Positions 10,994-22,010 of a DNA stretch of 39,188 bases are shown piece by piece. The notes under the pieces are model-generated. The model searched no databases. It saw only the letters and a program-made list of their open reading frames with translations, and was not told the origin of the DNA. The stretch lies in NCBI RefSeq assembly GCF_000220395.1, contig NW_004087677.1, positions 1-39,188 on the forward strand, written 5' to 3'. The DNA comes from Ichthyophthirius multifiliis (lineage: Eukaryota > Ciliophora > Oligohymenophorea > Hymenostomatida). The translations under genes and the position numbers were made by a program. Numbering within the stretch: position 1 is the first letter of the stretch; every line of letters begins with the position of its first letter.

Positions 10994-11875
10994 ATGTCAT
11001 TACTTTAATTAGTAAGAAAGCAGTCTGATTAAATTGAAGACTAATTAAATATTGAACAAGAAATAAACTAGAGTAAGTAAAATTATAATTCAAATAAGAA
11101 TTAAAAAAATATATAAATTAATACATTAAATAATAATATTAATTATAATAGGAAAGAATATTTAAAAAGAAATGTTAAAACATTAAAATAATATATAAAA
11201 AGATAAATAAATAGATTTAAAAAACTAAATTAAATAAATATAATAATAAGAAAAATAATTTGTATAAAATAATCATCATAAAGAATAATAAATTTAAGAA
11301 AATGAAGATTTTGAAATTCTTATAAAAAAAAGATTAAAGTTGATTAAGATGAAAGTATTTCAAAGTAAAATTAAAATGAAAAGGAAAAAATTAAAAAATA
11401 TGAATAAAAGTTTTAAGATAAAAATTAATAACAATTAAAATAAAAAGAATATGAATAGAAAAATATATAAAAATCAGAAAAAGACAAAAATAATAAATAA
11501 TATTAATATAAAAATTCAAAAAATAATAATTTATTAAATAATTAAAAAATATAAGAAAATAATTAAAAATAAATTTAATAAAAGTCAAATTAATAATAAA
11601 GTCAACAATAAAAAGAATAAAATTAATAAAATAAATAAAAAACAAATATAGAAATTGTCTAAAAAAATAAATAAAATTAAAAAATATAATAAAATTTGCA
11701 ATAAAAACAGCAAAATATATAAATTTAATAAAAATCTGAATAAAATTAAAATATATAAATAAAACAAAATTAAAATTAATTTAATTAATAATAATAGTAA
11801 TAATAAAATGATGATAAAACTCAAAAAATATAAATAAAAAAATCAAAATAAAATACATAATATTAAAAATAATAA

Positions 11876-11928
<53 letters not shown>

Positions 11929-12254
11929 GTAATAATAGTAATAATAGTAATAATAGTAATAATAATAATAAAAATTTAACAATAATAATCATAGTAATTA
12001 TAGCCATAAAATTAAAATAATAATTAATAAAAAAGATTATCTTAATTTCCTTTAAAAGACTAAATATTAAAATTAGATCAAGCATTAAAAAATTAAAACT
12101 GGAAATTAAAACGATGAAATATAAAAAAAGTACTACAAATTGAAAATGTATTAAAAAAAAAAAATAATAATATACTAACGAACAAAAACAAAAACAAATT
12201 AATGAGAAATAAAACTTAATAATAACAATCTAATAATAATAAAAATAATAATAA

Positions 12255-12323
<69 letters not shown>

Positions 12324-13120
12324 TATAAGATATTATAAATTAACATAAAACTAAAATTAATCTAAATAGGATTAAAAAACATATAAAAGCTAGAGCAAAA
12401 ACCATTTGTACAATAACAATCATAGAGAACTCCAAATTATTAAAATAATAATATTTAAAAAATGATTCATAATAAAGTAAATAATAAATGTTTAAGAACT
12501 TAAATATTTTCCAAAAATAATAATACTTGTAAAAAATAATAAATAAATTAAAAAGTATGAAAAGGTTAAATTCCTAACAATAAGATGTAATGAAAAGATA
12601 TAAAGCTGCTCTTATAAAAATAAATTAGAAATTATAAGAAATCTAAAAAGCTAAAAAAATAAAACAACAATAAAATTAAAATAGACAAAGACAATAATAA
12701 ATGCAATAAAGGAAATAAAGAGTCGAAATTGAAGATGACTATGACTATGAGGATGGATTTGTGGTTCGAACTGAAGATGAAGAAGATTTAGATGAAGAAG
12801 ATGATGAAGCGTAAAAGGAATTATATAAAATTATTAATAAAGATAAATTAAGATAAAAAGCTAAAATTAGAGATAATGAGTAAATTTTTGAGAGTAATTT
12901 TGGAAGAATGGCTTACGAAGAATTTTAGTCAAAACTTATTGGTTAAAAAGAAGATTTAGAAGAAGAAAAAAGATTGAGAATTATTGCCGAATAAAAAAGG
13001 TTGAAAAAAATGAATAATGAAATTGTCTCGAGTAGCGAAGAAAGTGAAGAAAATGAAGATGAAGAAGAAGATGCGGATATTAAAAGTTTTATTGTTGATG
13101 AAGATGAAGATATTATATGA
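10994..13120 (+). CDS. Q/N-rich protein with SPT2-like acidic/helical C-terminus (exons not fully resolved)
   Basis: SPT2 proteins are chromatin factors that bind histones H3-H4. The tail (about 12540-13120) is clear: QQDVMKRYKAALIKINQK, a Q/R-rich helix, EDDYDYEDGFVVRTEDEED, a short KELYKIINK block, then ESNFGRMAYEEFQSKLIGQK and EDLEEEKRLR, an acidic run and TGA 13118-13120. The order acidic GF(I/V)V segment, short helix, then (E)xNF...EE..S.. and ED..EE helices resembles the SPT2 C-terminal domain. The likely start is ATG 10994 (MSLLQLVRKQSDQIEDQ), with an intron ending near 11339. The middle is Q/N/K-rich, with TAA/TAG runs read as polyglutamine (11878-11971). Frame changes between about 12150 and 12540 show unresolved introns or indels. 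Gene certain; family assignment moderate. Confidence 0.6.
11878..11971 (+). repeat. (TAA)n tract with periodic TAG, encoding polyglutamine
   Basis: About 30 consecutive TAA/TAG triplets lie in the coding frame of the SPT2-like gene. The second half shows a regular TAA-TAA-TAG period repeated four times. Read as Gln, it is a polyQ stretch of about 30 residues. The antisense reading is a meaningless poly-leucine frame. Confidence 0.8.
12247..12322. repeat. Second (TAA/ATA/AAT)n microsatellite
   Basis: Nearly pure trinucleotide repeat of about 75 bases within the SPT2-like gene region. Which amino acid it encodes (Q, N or I), or whether it lies in an intron, depends on the unresolved frame here. 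Confidence 0.8.
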
Positions 13121-13976
13121 TATTTTGTTTTTTTTTATTGTTTTTTTAATAATAATAATTAGATAATATATTTTTATTACTTTTAAGCTTGGTTAATTTT
13201 TTTTCTGTATTTATTTTTTTTAAAAAAAAAAAAAAAAAAACTCAATACAAAAAAATAAAAAACTATGATTTATTTTTTCTTTGTATTATATTTTTTTTTA
13301 AATTATGTTTTTTGTAAAAAAAATTACAGAATTAAAAAGAAAAAAATGTTATAATGTTATTTAATATTTATATATATATTTTTTTTATATTGTTTGTTTG
13401 TTAATATTTTATTTTTTTATTAGTTAATTTGGTAATATTATATTTTATTTTTATTTTTTATTTAAAAATATTGTTAATTTATTCTATATTTATATCAATT
13501 ATATTTTTTTATATTTCAATCAATTATATTTCTTTTATTATTTTTAATTTTAATTATTTTCGTTTTTTTTTTAAAAAAAATAATAATAATTTAATTTAAC
13601 CCATTTCTGTCAATATTTTTTCAAACAAAAATATATGTTTTTATCTTATCTTATTTAAAAAAATAAAAAAACATGAAATTAAGTTTTTATTTGATAAAAC
13701 TTTAGACAATTTTTATTAATTTTATTACGTTTTAGTTTTTTTAATTTTTTTTTTAACTGTTTTGTAAAATATAATAATATTAATTAAATAGTTTTAAATT
13801 TAAATGTAATTAATTTCTATCCGTTTTTTTAACTATTTTTTTATATAAACTAATTATAAACGTTTTGGAAAGAAATACATTATATATGCGTCTTAATTCA
13901 AAAATGATAAATAAAATAAAATTAAAAATAAATAAATAAAAATAATAAATAATACACTAAAAATAAAATTGAAAAA
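13121..13976. other. AT-rich spacer with long homopolymers
   Basis: The spacer lies between two plus-strand genes. T-runs and A-runs abut near 13210-13240, and similar runs recur at 13565-13585. No frame shows coding composition. It must include the 3' region of the SPT2-like gene and the promoter of the next gene. Confidence 0.5.
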
Positions 13977-14768
13977 ATGATTAATTATTAATTAATAGAT
14001 TCTTTAATTTATGTATAAAATCTTCCTGGAAATTTTATTAATTGTTAATAAATAAATAATAATTTTTAACTTGACAGTTATATTCCTATTTAATAATAGA
14101 ATATCTATGAAATATAATCTTCTTTTATATAATAGTAATAATAATAATAATTTTAATGTAATAATAACAACTTTTATAAAGAAGTAATTTAATAAAATAA
14201 ACAAGTAAATAGATTACAAAATATAAATGATTTTATTTAGTAATAATAAAAAATTATTTCTGAAAATTAAAATAATATATTTAATTTTTAAGGAAATTTA
14301 ATTAATAATTCCTTATTAAAACAAAATAATTAACAATAAGAAACTTAATTTATATAAAATAAATAATACATTATTTATGAATACTAAAAGATTTAATAGT
14401 AATTTGAAACTTTGTAATAAAAAAAGTTAAAATTATTGAATAAATTAAAGAAATATTAGATAAAAAATAAAAATTAAAGTAATAAAAAGCTAATTTAAAT
14501 GAAAAAATGTCTTCTTTTATTAATTTCTTCAAATAAAAAATTAAAAAAAAAATATTGTTAATTTAAATAAATAAATGAACTTCTATATAATTAATTGTCT
14601 GAACTTGAATTTTTTGAATTAATAATGAAAGAATAGAATTATTTTATTTTATTTAAAAGATTTTTAATAAAACCTTTCATTAAATATATAAAAATTACTA
14701 AAGATTTTGATATTGATTAATAAATGAAAGACTACATTAATTTTATTATAAATAAAATAAAATGTTGA
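13977..14768 (+). CDS. Hypothetical Q-rich coiled-coil protein (263 aa)
   Basis: A single exon runs from ATG 13977 to TGA 14766-14768, 264 codons including the stop. The N-terminal half carries polyglutamine from TAA/TAG runs (near 14132-14150) and N/Q-rich spacers. The C-terminal half is helical and lysine-rich, then turns to LYNQLSELEFFELIMKEQ and a hydrophobic-basic end (KRFLIKPFIKYIKITKDFD). There is no signal peptide and no recognised family. Its start sits in the typical A-rich context. Confidence 0.75.
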
Positions 14769-15277
14769 TAAAGAAAAAATTAATTTAAAAATATATTATA
14801 TGTTAATAAAAATATAATTAAAAATAGTAATATAAATATATTTTAAAATAATATAAATTAATTTTATATATTTATTTTTATATTTATTTAATTATATTTA
14901 TTATTCTGGTATTTATTATATATAAATTAAAGTTTTATATTATAGATATTTTTTTAATAAAATAAAATTATTAATTAAAATAAATTTATATATAATCATA
15001 TATTATAGTATTTAATAAATAAATCTAATGTATATAATTTATTATAGTAATTATTAATAAATAAATTATATATAAATTAAAAAGAAAAAAATAAGGATAA
15101 ATATATTTTGTAATAAAAAATAAATAGATATATATTAAAAATAAAATATTATAAATTATTTATATTATAAATTAGTATTAATTTTATCATTATAAAAAAT
15201 ATAGTATTTTTAATTTTATCTAAATAATAGAATTTTATTTTATAAATAAATAAACATTTTTTTGTTATTTTAATATT
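14769..15277. other. AT-rich convergent spacer, nothing recognisable
   Basis: The spacer lies between the 3' ends of the Q-rich coiled-coil gene (+) and the PIG-X gene (-). It is essentially all A/T, with no coding pattern in any frame. Confidence 0.5.
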
Positions 15278-16667
15278 TCATTATTTAAACTGTTTTTTTT
15301 ATATTTATATTGTTAAAAATCCACACATTATAATAGTTGTAAAAATAGTCACAATAAGTACATAATCATTGTCTTTTAAGTTTCCTATTGGTATTTATCT
15401 TTCTAATAAACTCATTTACTTCAATTCATCATCATTGATTCTCTAAAAATGTTTACCAAATATATTTTTTACTATTTTATCTTCAATTTTAGATTAATGT
15501 TATTATTTTTTCAAACAATCAGTATAAAAATACGGTTAAATATTCAAAAAGCTTGTTTTATAAAGCTAAAATTAAGGTCTTCTATATCTATAATGAATAG
15601 GATAATTAAGATCAAAATGCATGCTTTCATCTTAAAATTAATATTTTAATATATAGATATATTAAGTGCTTAAATAAGAGGGTTTTTCAATTTCAAGTAA
15701 ATCAAAATTTTTTAATTTCTATATGTATTTAAAAATTTAAAATATATATATATATTTATAAATTTAATAATTAATTTCTTTAAATAATTAATATTTTTAT
15801 CTTTATTTTTTTTACAAATTAATCATGTAAATACAATTCATCTTAATCCACATACTAAGTATTATCTAAATAATCAAGAATCAAAATTGAACATTTTTAA
15901 TTTTTTTGATTTTCTTTTAATTTCAATTAAAAATTAATTCTTACTTTTTAATGCAAACCATCTCCAAAAGCACTTTTTTAAAATTAAAATTATTGAATCT
16001 CTTATTATTCTTCTTCTTTAATATTCGAAATATTTCCTTAATCATTAATTGAAAAAGATTAATTTATAGAAAGTATGAATTATTAATTAAAATTAAATTA
16101 ATTAATATTTTTTAAAATTTTAAAGCATTTTAGATCTAAATAAGTATTGTTTTATTAATAATTTAAAGTTATTTAAAATTTTTCATTTAGATTAAAATTA
16201 TTTATTTAAAAAGGAAATTTATATAAAGTAGCTAGCTATGTTATATCTAAAACTTCATTTTATATAATTGCTGTTGCATTTCTATAATAAAATACATTAA
16301 AGCCTTTACATTAAGTATTATTTAAAGGAAATACATAACCTTTGCTTGAAAAATAAGCCTCGAATTTTTACCCTAATTGATTATCTATTCTTTAACTAAT
16401 ATCAGGTAGATTTCCACATCTAATTATTTGTAATTTATCAAATGGAAAGTTAGAAATATAAAGAATATTCTAGGGATTAATGGGTTTTATTGTGGATGAT
16501 TTATATTAGAAGTTTATTATGTCGGAGCCTTTTTTAAATTTTATTTAATTGCTTTTTATTATTTCAATGTCTTCTTGTTTTAATTCATTGCTTGTTACAA
16601 TATTTAAGTATTGTATTTGTAATGTTTATATTATTAATAATATAAATGTTATAAATAATAATTTCAT
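15278..16667 (-). CDS. PIGX: PIG-X/PBN1 family: accessory subunit of GPI mannosyltransferase I
   Basis: PIG-X stabilises PIG-M in the ER membrane, the enzyme that adds the first mannose to GPI anchors. Two exons (15816-16667 and 15278-15718) flank a 97-nt GT..AG intron and give 430 residues. Residues 1-17 form a signal peptide (MKLLFITFILLIIQ). The diagnostic core is SAFGDGLH at 232-239, Cys259, then ILILDYL and YVDQDEL (272-278), followed by the LNYPIHYRYRRP motif at 321-332, in the order seen in PIG-X. A single C-terminal membrane helix lies at about 403-422, with a short basic tail. This matches the family's luminal domain plus one-span topology. It is longer than mammalian PIG-X (roughly 250 residues), through the N-terminal ~220 residues. 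Confidence 0.85.
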
Positions 16668-16758
16668 TTATTATTTTTAATTTAAGATTTTTTGTTTTGT
16701 TTTTTAAAAAAATAAAATTTAGATATTTTAAATTAAATAATATATATATTTTTTTTTT

Positions 16759-18110
16759 TCAATATATAATTTATTTATAGCTTGAAATTTTATTTTATAA
16801 AATTCTAGCTTTTTTTTCAAAAATCTCTTTTATTTTACCAAAACTTTAAGATTTAAAAGTCATACAAGCAATAATTTTCGAAGAATCATATTACATGAAT
16901 TAATCTTCAGTAATTAAAAATGAGCTTTAATTTTTTTTCCTTTAACCATATTTTTAAGTGTATCATGTATCAAATTTCTAGATTATCTATCCATAAAATT
17001 AGGGGTTTAAGTTACATTTTTAGACTAGTAATTTTAGTTTTATTTAGTTTTAAGAATTTTAAAATATAGAGAATTTTAAAGTTCTGTATTTGATAAGACG
17101 AGTTTAAGATTTTTTTCGAGTTTTTTTATATATAAATTAAAGCAAGAATCGAAAAGTTTTTATTTAAAAAAGAAGAAATTGGATTTTTATATGATTTTAT
17201 TTTTAATGAAATCATTTTATTTTTTGAAAATTTAAATTTGATTTTCTATATTTTATTGTCTTTATAAAATTTGATTTTCTATAGTTTCTTGTTTTTATAA
17301 ATTTTAATCTATTATATATTCTTATTATTTATTTTTTATATTTCGGGATGTATTTTTCGTATATTTAGATTAAGTTGTCATAAATTATATATTTTTTTAT
17401 TAAAAAAAATCATTATTTGTAGTTGAGTAGAAATTTTATTCACTTTTTAATAATTAATTGTGTATATTTTATCCACAAAAATATTATATTTTTTATAAAT
17501 TGGATATTGATTTAATCTCTTTTTATATATAATTATTTTTAGATCTCTTAGAATATCTTTTTATTACATATTTTCTTAATTTCATAACTAAATTCGATAA
17601 ATGTAAATTCTTTTCATTTAATTCATTTATATGTTTTTTTCTCATTTCATATACTTAATTTAATGCTTTCATCTATTATTCTTCTTTTATAAATTCGTCC
17701 ATTAAATTTTTAATGTCATTTTATAAAACTTCCGAAAACTTTCTATAAATTTGACATTCTTTTTGAATATTTCTTACGTTTTAGTAATTTCCCATTTTAT
17801 ATTCCATTTATTTTAACATTGTATTAAATTATTTTATTTTATTGTATGTATTTGTTAATGATTTTATTATTATTTAATATCTCCTATCTAAAACTACTTT
17901 CATATGTTTAAATGTTTATTCCATTTTTTCAGGAAGGACGATTAAATAAGTGTTTAGGTTTTCGTTATATTCAACTATTTATTGCCCTTTTTCTGATATT
18001 AGCATTTTCTCTTAAATCTTGCGGTATTCTAGTTCTAATTCTTATTCAAATTTTTAGTGTTTTTCTTGGATTTCTTTTACTTCTTCTATTACCGATATTT
18101 CATTATTCAT
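16759..18110 (-). CDS. Coiled-coil protein with a probable frameshift near its C-terminus
   Basis: From ATG (complement of 18108-18110) one frame is open for 416 codons, down to a TGA at 16860-16862. It opens MNNEISVIEEVKEIQEK and is heptad-rich through about residue 190, with many E, K, Q, M and L, then Q/N-rich with a near-duplicate element (ETIENQILQRQ / QNIENQIQIFK). Beyond about 16960 a different frame is far more coding-like (FLITEDQFMQYDSSK, then SFGKIKEIFEKKARI), ending at TGA 16759-16761. The true protein probably uses that end, which needs a one-base indel or an unrecognised intron. No family is recognised; a structural or ciliary coiled-coil role is only a guess. Confidence 0.7.
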
Positions 18111-18395
18111 ATTTTTTAATTGTTATATTATTTAATGTATTTTATTTTTTTATTTAAATACTATTAGTAAATTATATTTAATTTTTTTAAATATTATATT
18201 AAAATTTATTAAAAAATTATAAAAACAAAAATTAACCTTTTTTTTTATTTAAATAAACTTTTAAAATTTATACCAATAAACAAATAAACAACTGTTTTTT
18301 TTTTTTTTCTTAATAAAAAAATAAAAAATAAGCTTTAATTAATATATATATATATATATTATTCATTAATTAAGAATATTTATTATTAAATAATT

Positions 18396-20207
18396 TCAAT
18401 GTTCTAAAAAAATAACAATACAAGTTATATCATCTCTTGCAAAACTTTACTTTTGAAAAAATTAAAAATAAAATAATTTTTTTTTGTTAAAAAAAAATTA
18501 AAAAAAACCTTATTCCAAACTTAAACAGCTTCATTTAATAATTTATCAGCTGCCTATTCTACATTCCCTTTTTCATAAAATTACGAAACACATTTAATAA
18601 CATCAATATTGTTCATATATTCCCAAATACCATCAAAAGCTAATACAATAAATTTATCTTCACTACTTAGGTCATATTCACTAATTTCTGGTTCTGAAAT
18701 AACACCCGCTAGAATACCTGCTTTATCTCCCATACTTCTAGTCATTGCTAGCCCTGGAATATCGATATTTTATTACCAAACTCTCAAAGGGCCTATTGGT
18801 TATCCATTAAAATCACTTTAACTTTATACCCTTCCCCCAGCCTTTATTACACGTTATCTTTCTCGTTCCAAACAAGGCTTATGGTCTGTGGTTAATGTTT
18901 GGAAATAAAAACCATTATTTATTCCTTTTTATTTTCCTATAATTGCCCTTGAATCACCTACATTAGCAATATAGAGTTTGTTTTTATTTATTAGAATTGA
19001 AACTAAGGTAGAACCGGAAAGATATGAATCAAAGTTTTATGAACAGATTTCTTTGTTTGTTTCTTTAAATGAAATTGTTAATGTTTATTTTAAATCTTAT
19101 TATAAGTGTTTTTATATATTTAAAGGGAGTACTTTTGATATTAGTTAAGATACTAAATGACCATTTAAACCTTTTTAGTTTTTGTTTTTATAAAAATAAA
19201 TAAATAGTATTACCATGACCATCACATATAGCAAACAAATTTAAGTTTAAACCAGATAAGTTTTTTGGGTTTAATATGGCTGAGTCTTGGTTTATTTTTT
19301 ATATTTTTTAAATTGTCAAACCTGGTTTTGTTTTTATTGAATATTTAATTTTTTGTTATTGTTTTAATAAATTTGGTTATAATTATTATTATGATTAAGT
19401 CTTTTCTATTCTATTTTTAAATAAAATAATTACTAAAAAGTTAATTTTTTATTTTTTAAATTTAAATAATTTTTTTGTTTTATCTAATATGGTATTTTAT
19501 ATATATTTAAACGTATTTAAAATTAAAATTAATTACTAATGCTTCTAAAATATAGGATTATGATTAATAAATTAATTACTATTTAATTTAGTAAGAGGTA
19601 ATAATTAAATATTTTTAATTTAATTTAAATCAATTGAATTATGCAATCTTTTTACAACTGCTGCCTTTTCTAATGAAGGTAACTTATTTTCTTTTTTATA
19701 TATATTTTATTTTAATAAAGGATAATTACTGTATTTTTTTAAAAATACTCTTTGATTATTGTTATTGATTTAAATATAATTTATTATGATCTTTTTGTTG
19801 TAAATAAAAAGAAATGTTTGGCAAATTTATTTAAGGTAAATGTTCAAATTTAGAAGTTTGATTGCTTATTTATTTATTTTAATTAAAAAGAATAAAAAAA
19901 TAAATAAAAAGTACTTTTAAATCAAATCAATTTTATCTAAAGTATTTAATTATTTTTAATATAAATCTTTTTTATTTTAGATTAATAATATATTTTATTT
20001 TTTTAAAAAATATATGTATTCCTTTATTTTTTTACTTTTTTATTAATTTTATTATTCAATTGTAGATATTAATTTATTATTGTATTTTGCATCTTCTTAA
20101 TTATATATACTTGAATTAGTTAGTTTATGATGATAATTGTTTATTTGATTTTTAAAAACATAGCTTTGAGGAAAAACTAATGATTAAGTTAATGGATTAT
20201 TATGCAT
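18396..20207 (-). CDS. PP2C-type (PPM) serine/threonine protein phosphatase
   Basis: PP2C enzymes remove phosphate from Ser/Thr using two metal ions held by Asp residues. All main motifs appear in order: INQDS, FAICDGHG, GSTLVSILI, LYIANVGDSRAII, LTTDHKP with RVIKAGGRV, GLAMTRSMGD, GVISEPEI, FIVLAFDGIWE and RDDITCIVIFLEH followed by TGA. The catalytic Asps (DGHG, FDGIWE, RDD) are intact, so it should be active. The 3' gene structure is clear: last exon 18396-18449, intron 18450-18508, exon 18509-19170, intron 19171-19213 splitting the DGHG codon. Upstream, a ~200-residue N/Q-rich extension leads to a probable ATG at 20205-20207 through at least one more intron. Exon borders between 19650 and 19950 are unresolved and contain an apparent frame change. 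Confidence 0.9.
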
Positions 20208-20729
20208 TTTTGTATTTATTTATTTTTAGTACTATTATTTATTCATTAAACAAAAACGAAACTTTAATTTATTTTTTTTATTAATTATGTATATATTTAA
20301 AATAAATATTTAATTTATATTTTTATTAATTTTTAAAATTTTCAATTTATATATTTATAATCTTAATATAAAAAATTATAAAATTGTCAATAATATAACC
20401 AAACAGAATAAAAATGGAAATTTTACAGAATCTCCTTTATTATAATATGAATAATAATTTTCTAAATATTAATTTTAAATAAAATATTTTTTATAAAGCA
20501 TTATATATATTTATAAGAGCGTTTTTATAAAGATTCTTGTATTTTTGTTTCATTTTCCATTTGACATTTTCTTTTTATAACTTAAAAAAAATTAATCAAA
20601 CATATAATTAATTATTAGCTACTATTTTCTAATATATATCTTTCTACCATTTATGTTCTTTTATTCTTTAATTAATTCTTAAAATTTAATCTTTTTCTAA
20701 TAATATAAAAAAATAAAAAAAAAAGTATA

Positions 20730-20771
<42 letters not shown>
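20208..20771. other. AT-rich spacer ending in a (TA)n tract
   Basis: The spacer lies between the start of the PP2C gene and the truncated end of the kinase pseudogene. It closes with about 20 TA dinucleotides at 20731-20771, which abut the point where the kinase homology stops. No gene is seen. Confidence 0.6.
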
Positions 20772-20777
<6 letters not shown>

Positions 20778-22010
20778 TTTCTATTTATTTATAAAATTCC
20801 AAGTATTATTAGATATATATTTAGGTTTATTAATTTTTATATTTAAAATATTTTCAAAGACAGCTTCATTACTACACCCATAAAAAGGATTATTTCCAGT
20901 AAATAACTCATAAGTTAATAATCATATACCATACCAATCTACAGCCTTCCCATATTTTTATTTTTTTACAATTTCAGAGGCTAAATACATAGAGGTTCCA
21001 CAAAAAGAATAAGTCTTTTATCTAGAATTAATATTGAGTTTAACTAAACTAAAATCAATATATTTAATATGCCCATCATTATTTATGAGAATATTTTAAT
21101 GTTTAAGGTCTCTATAGATGATATGTTTTAAATGTAATTGTTCTATAACTACAATAATTTCGGCTATATATTTTTTAACGATATTTTCTTAAAGTCTATT
21201 TTTTCTAAAAAGAAGTTTACTCAAATCTCCTCCATCGATATATTCTAAAATTAAATATAAATACTAATTATCCTAAAAAAAAAAATCAGAGTTAATTAAT
21301 AAAAGGATTTCCCTTCATTTCTTTCCTTTATAATATATTTTTATATTTTTGTTTATTCAATTATTTAGACATTATTTTCATGGAGTATTTTTTACATTGA
21401 AAATGTCTAAATTTACTTTACCAAAACCACATTTTCCAAGTTCTCTTATAAATTAGAGTTTCTATCCCTTTATTTCTTCATCTTCTACAAATAAATTTTT
21501 TTAATTTATTATTTTATTCTATTTTTAATCAAATAATCATTTCATTTTTGTAAATTTTAAGATTTCGTCTGATATTCCTCTCCTTATAATATGATATGAT
21601 AAAATTAATTTTAATTAGGCTTTTTGTTTATAAAAATTATGAATTTTTCATAAATTCTATAACATTCTAAATATTTTACAAGGTATTCTAGTTTTAAATC
21701 TTACTCATTTCTTATGTTTGTATCTGCTTTTGAATATATAAGAATATTTAAATTTTCTAAGTAATTTCTTTCTGAAGCGTAATGAAGGGCTGTGTACGAA
21801 GATAGATCGGTACTATATATGTCAAATAAATTGTTTTTTATTAAATATTATAAAAATTATGTTGAATTTGGGATACTTACTATATGCAAGATAGTTCTTT
21901 TGAAAAATATTAGGAATTTAAAGTCAAATTTTAAGGTATTTTGCTAAAATTTTTAGACTTTCTAAATGAGAAATGTACAACTAATAAAATATCTAAGAAC
22001 TTATTTATAT
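20772..22010 (-). pseudogene. Ankyrin-repeat protein kinase pseudogene (AGC-like kinase domain)
   Basis: Reading from 22010 downward gives ankyrin-like text (YISHLESLKILAKYLK, RTILHIVS, SSYTALHYASERNYLENL) followed by a kinase domain: IKGQKLQFIRELGKCGFGKV, KKYSMKIMSK, YLYLILEYIDGGDL, YRDLKHQNILI, YIDFSLVK, SFCGTSMYLASEI, VDWYGI-stop-LLTYELFTG. Lesions: a TGA inside an ankyrin unit (about 21924), a one-base loss after GFGKV (about 21405-21423), an extra base before DFFFQDNQ (about 21286), and an in-frame TGA at 20922-20924 where kinases have Gly. Key residues have decayed: the first loop Gly is Cys, the Pro after the catalytic Lys of HRDLKP is His, DFG is DFS, and APE is ASE. Homology stops at a TA repeat, so the C-lobe is truncated. 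It should make no active kinase. Confidence 0.85.

Noticed and set aside
11843-12085. Minus-strand open frame with a long poly-leucine run
   Set aside because: It is the antisense of the TAA/TAG polyglutamine tract of the plus-strand gene and has no other coding character.
18609-18821. Plus-strand open frame of 70 residues with good-looking sequence
   Set aside because: It is antisense to the PP2C catalytic domain; the composition is borrowed from the real gene.
20922-20924. In-frame TGA in the kinase as possible selenocysteine or read-through
   Set aside because: The position is a structural Gly in kinases, other stops and frameshifts are present, and catalytic residues are lost, so decay explains it.
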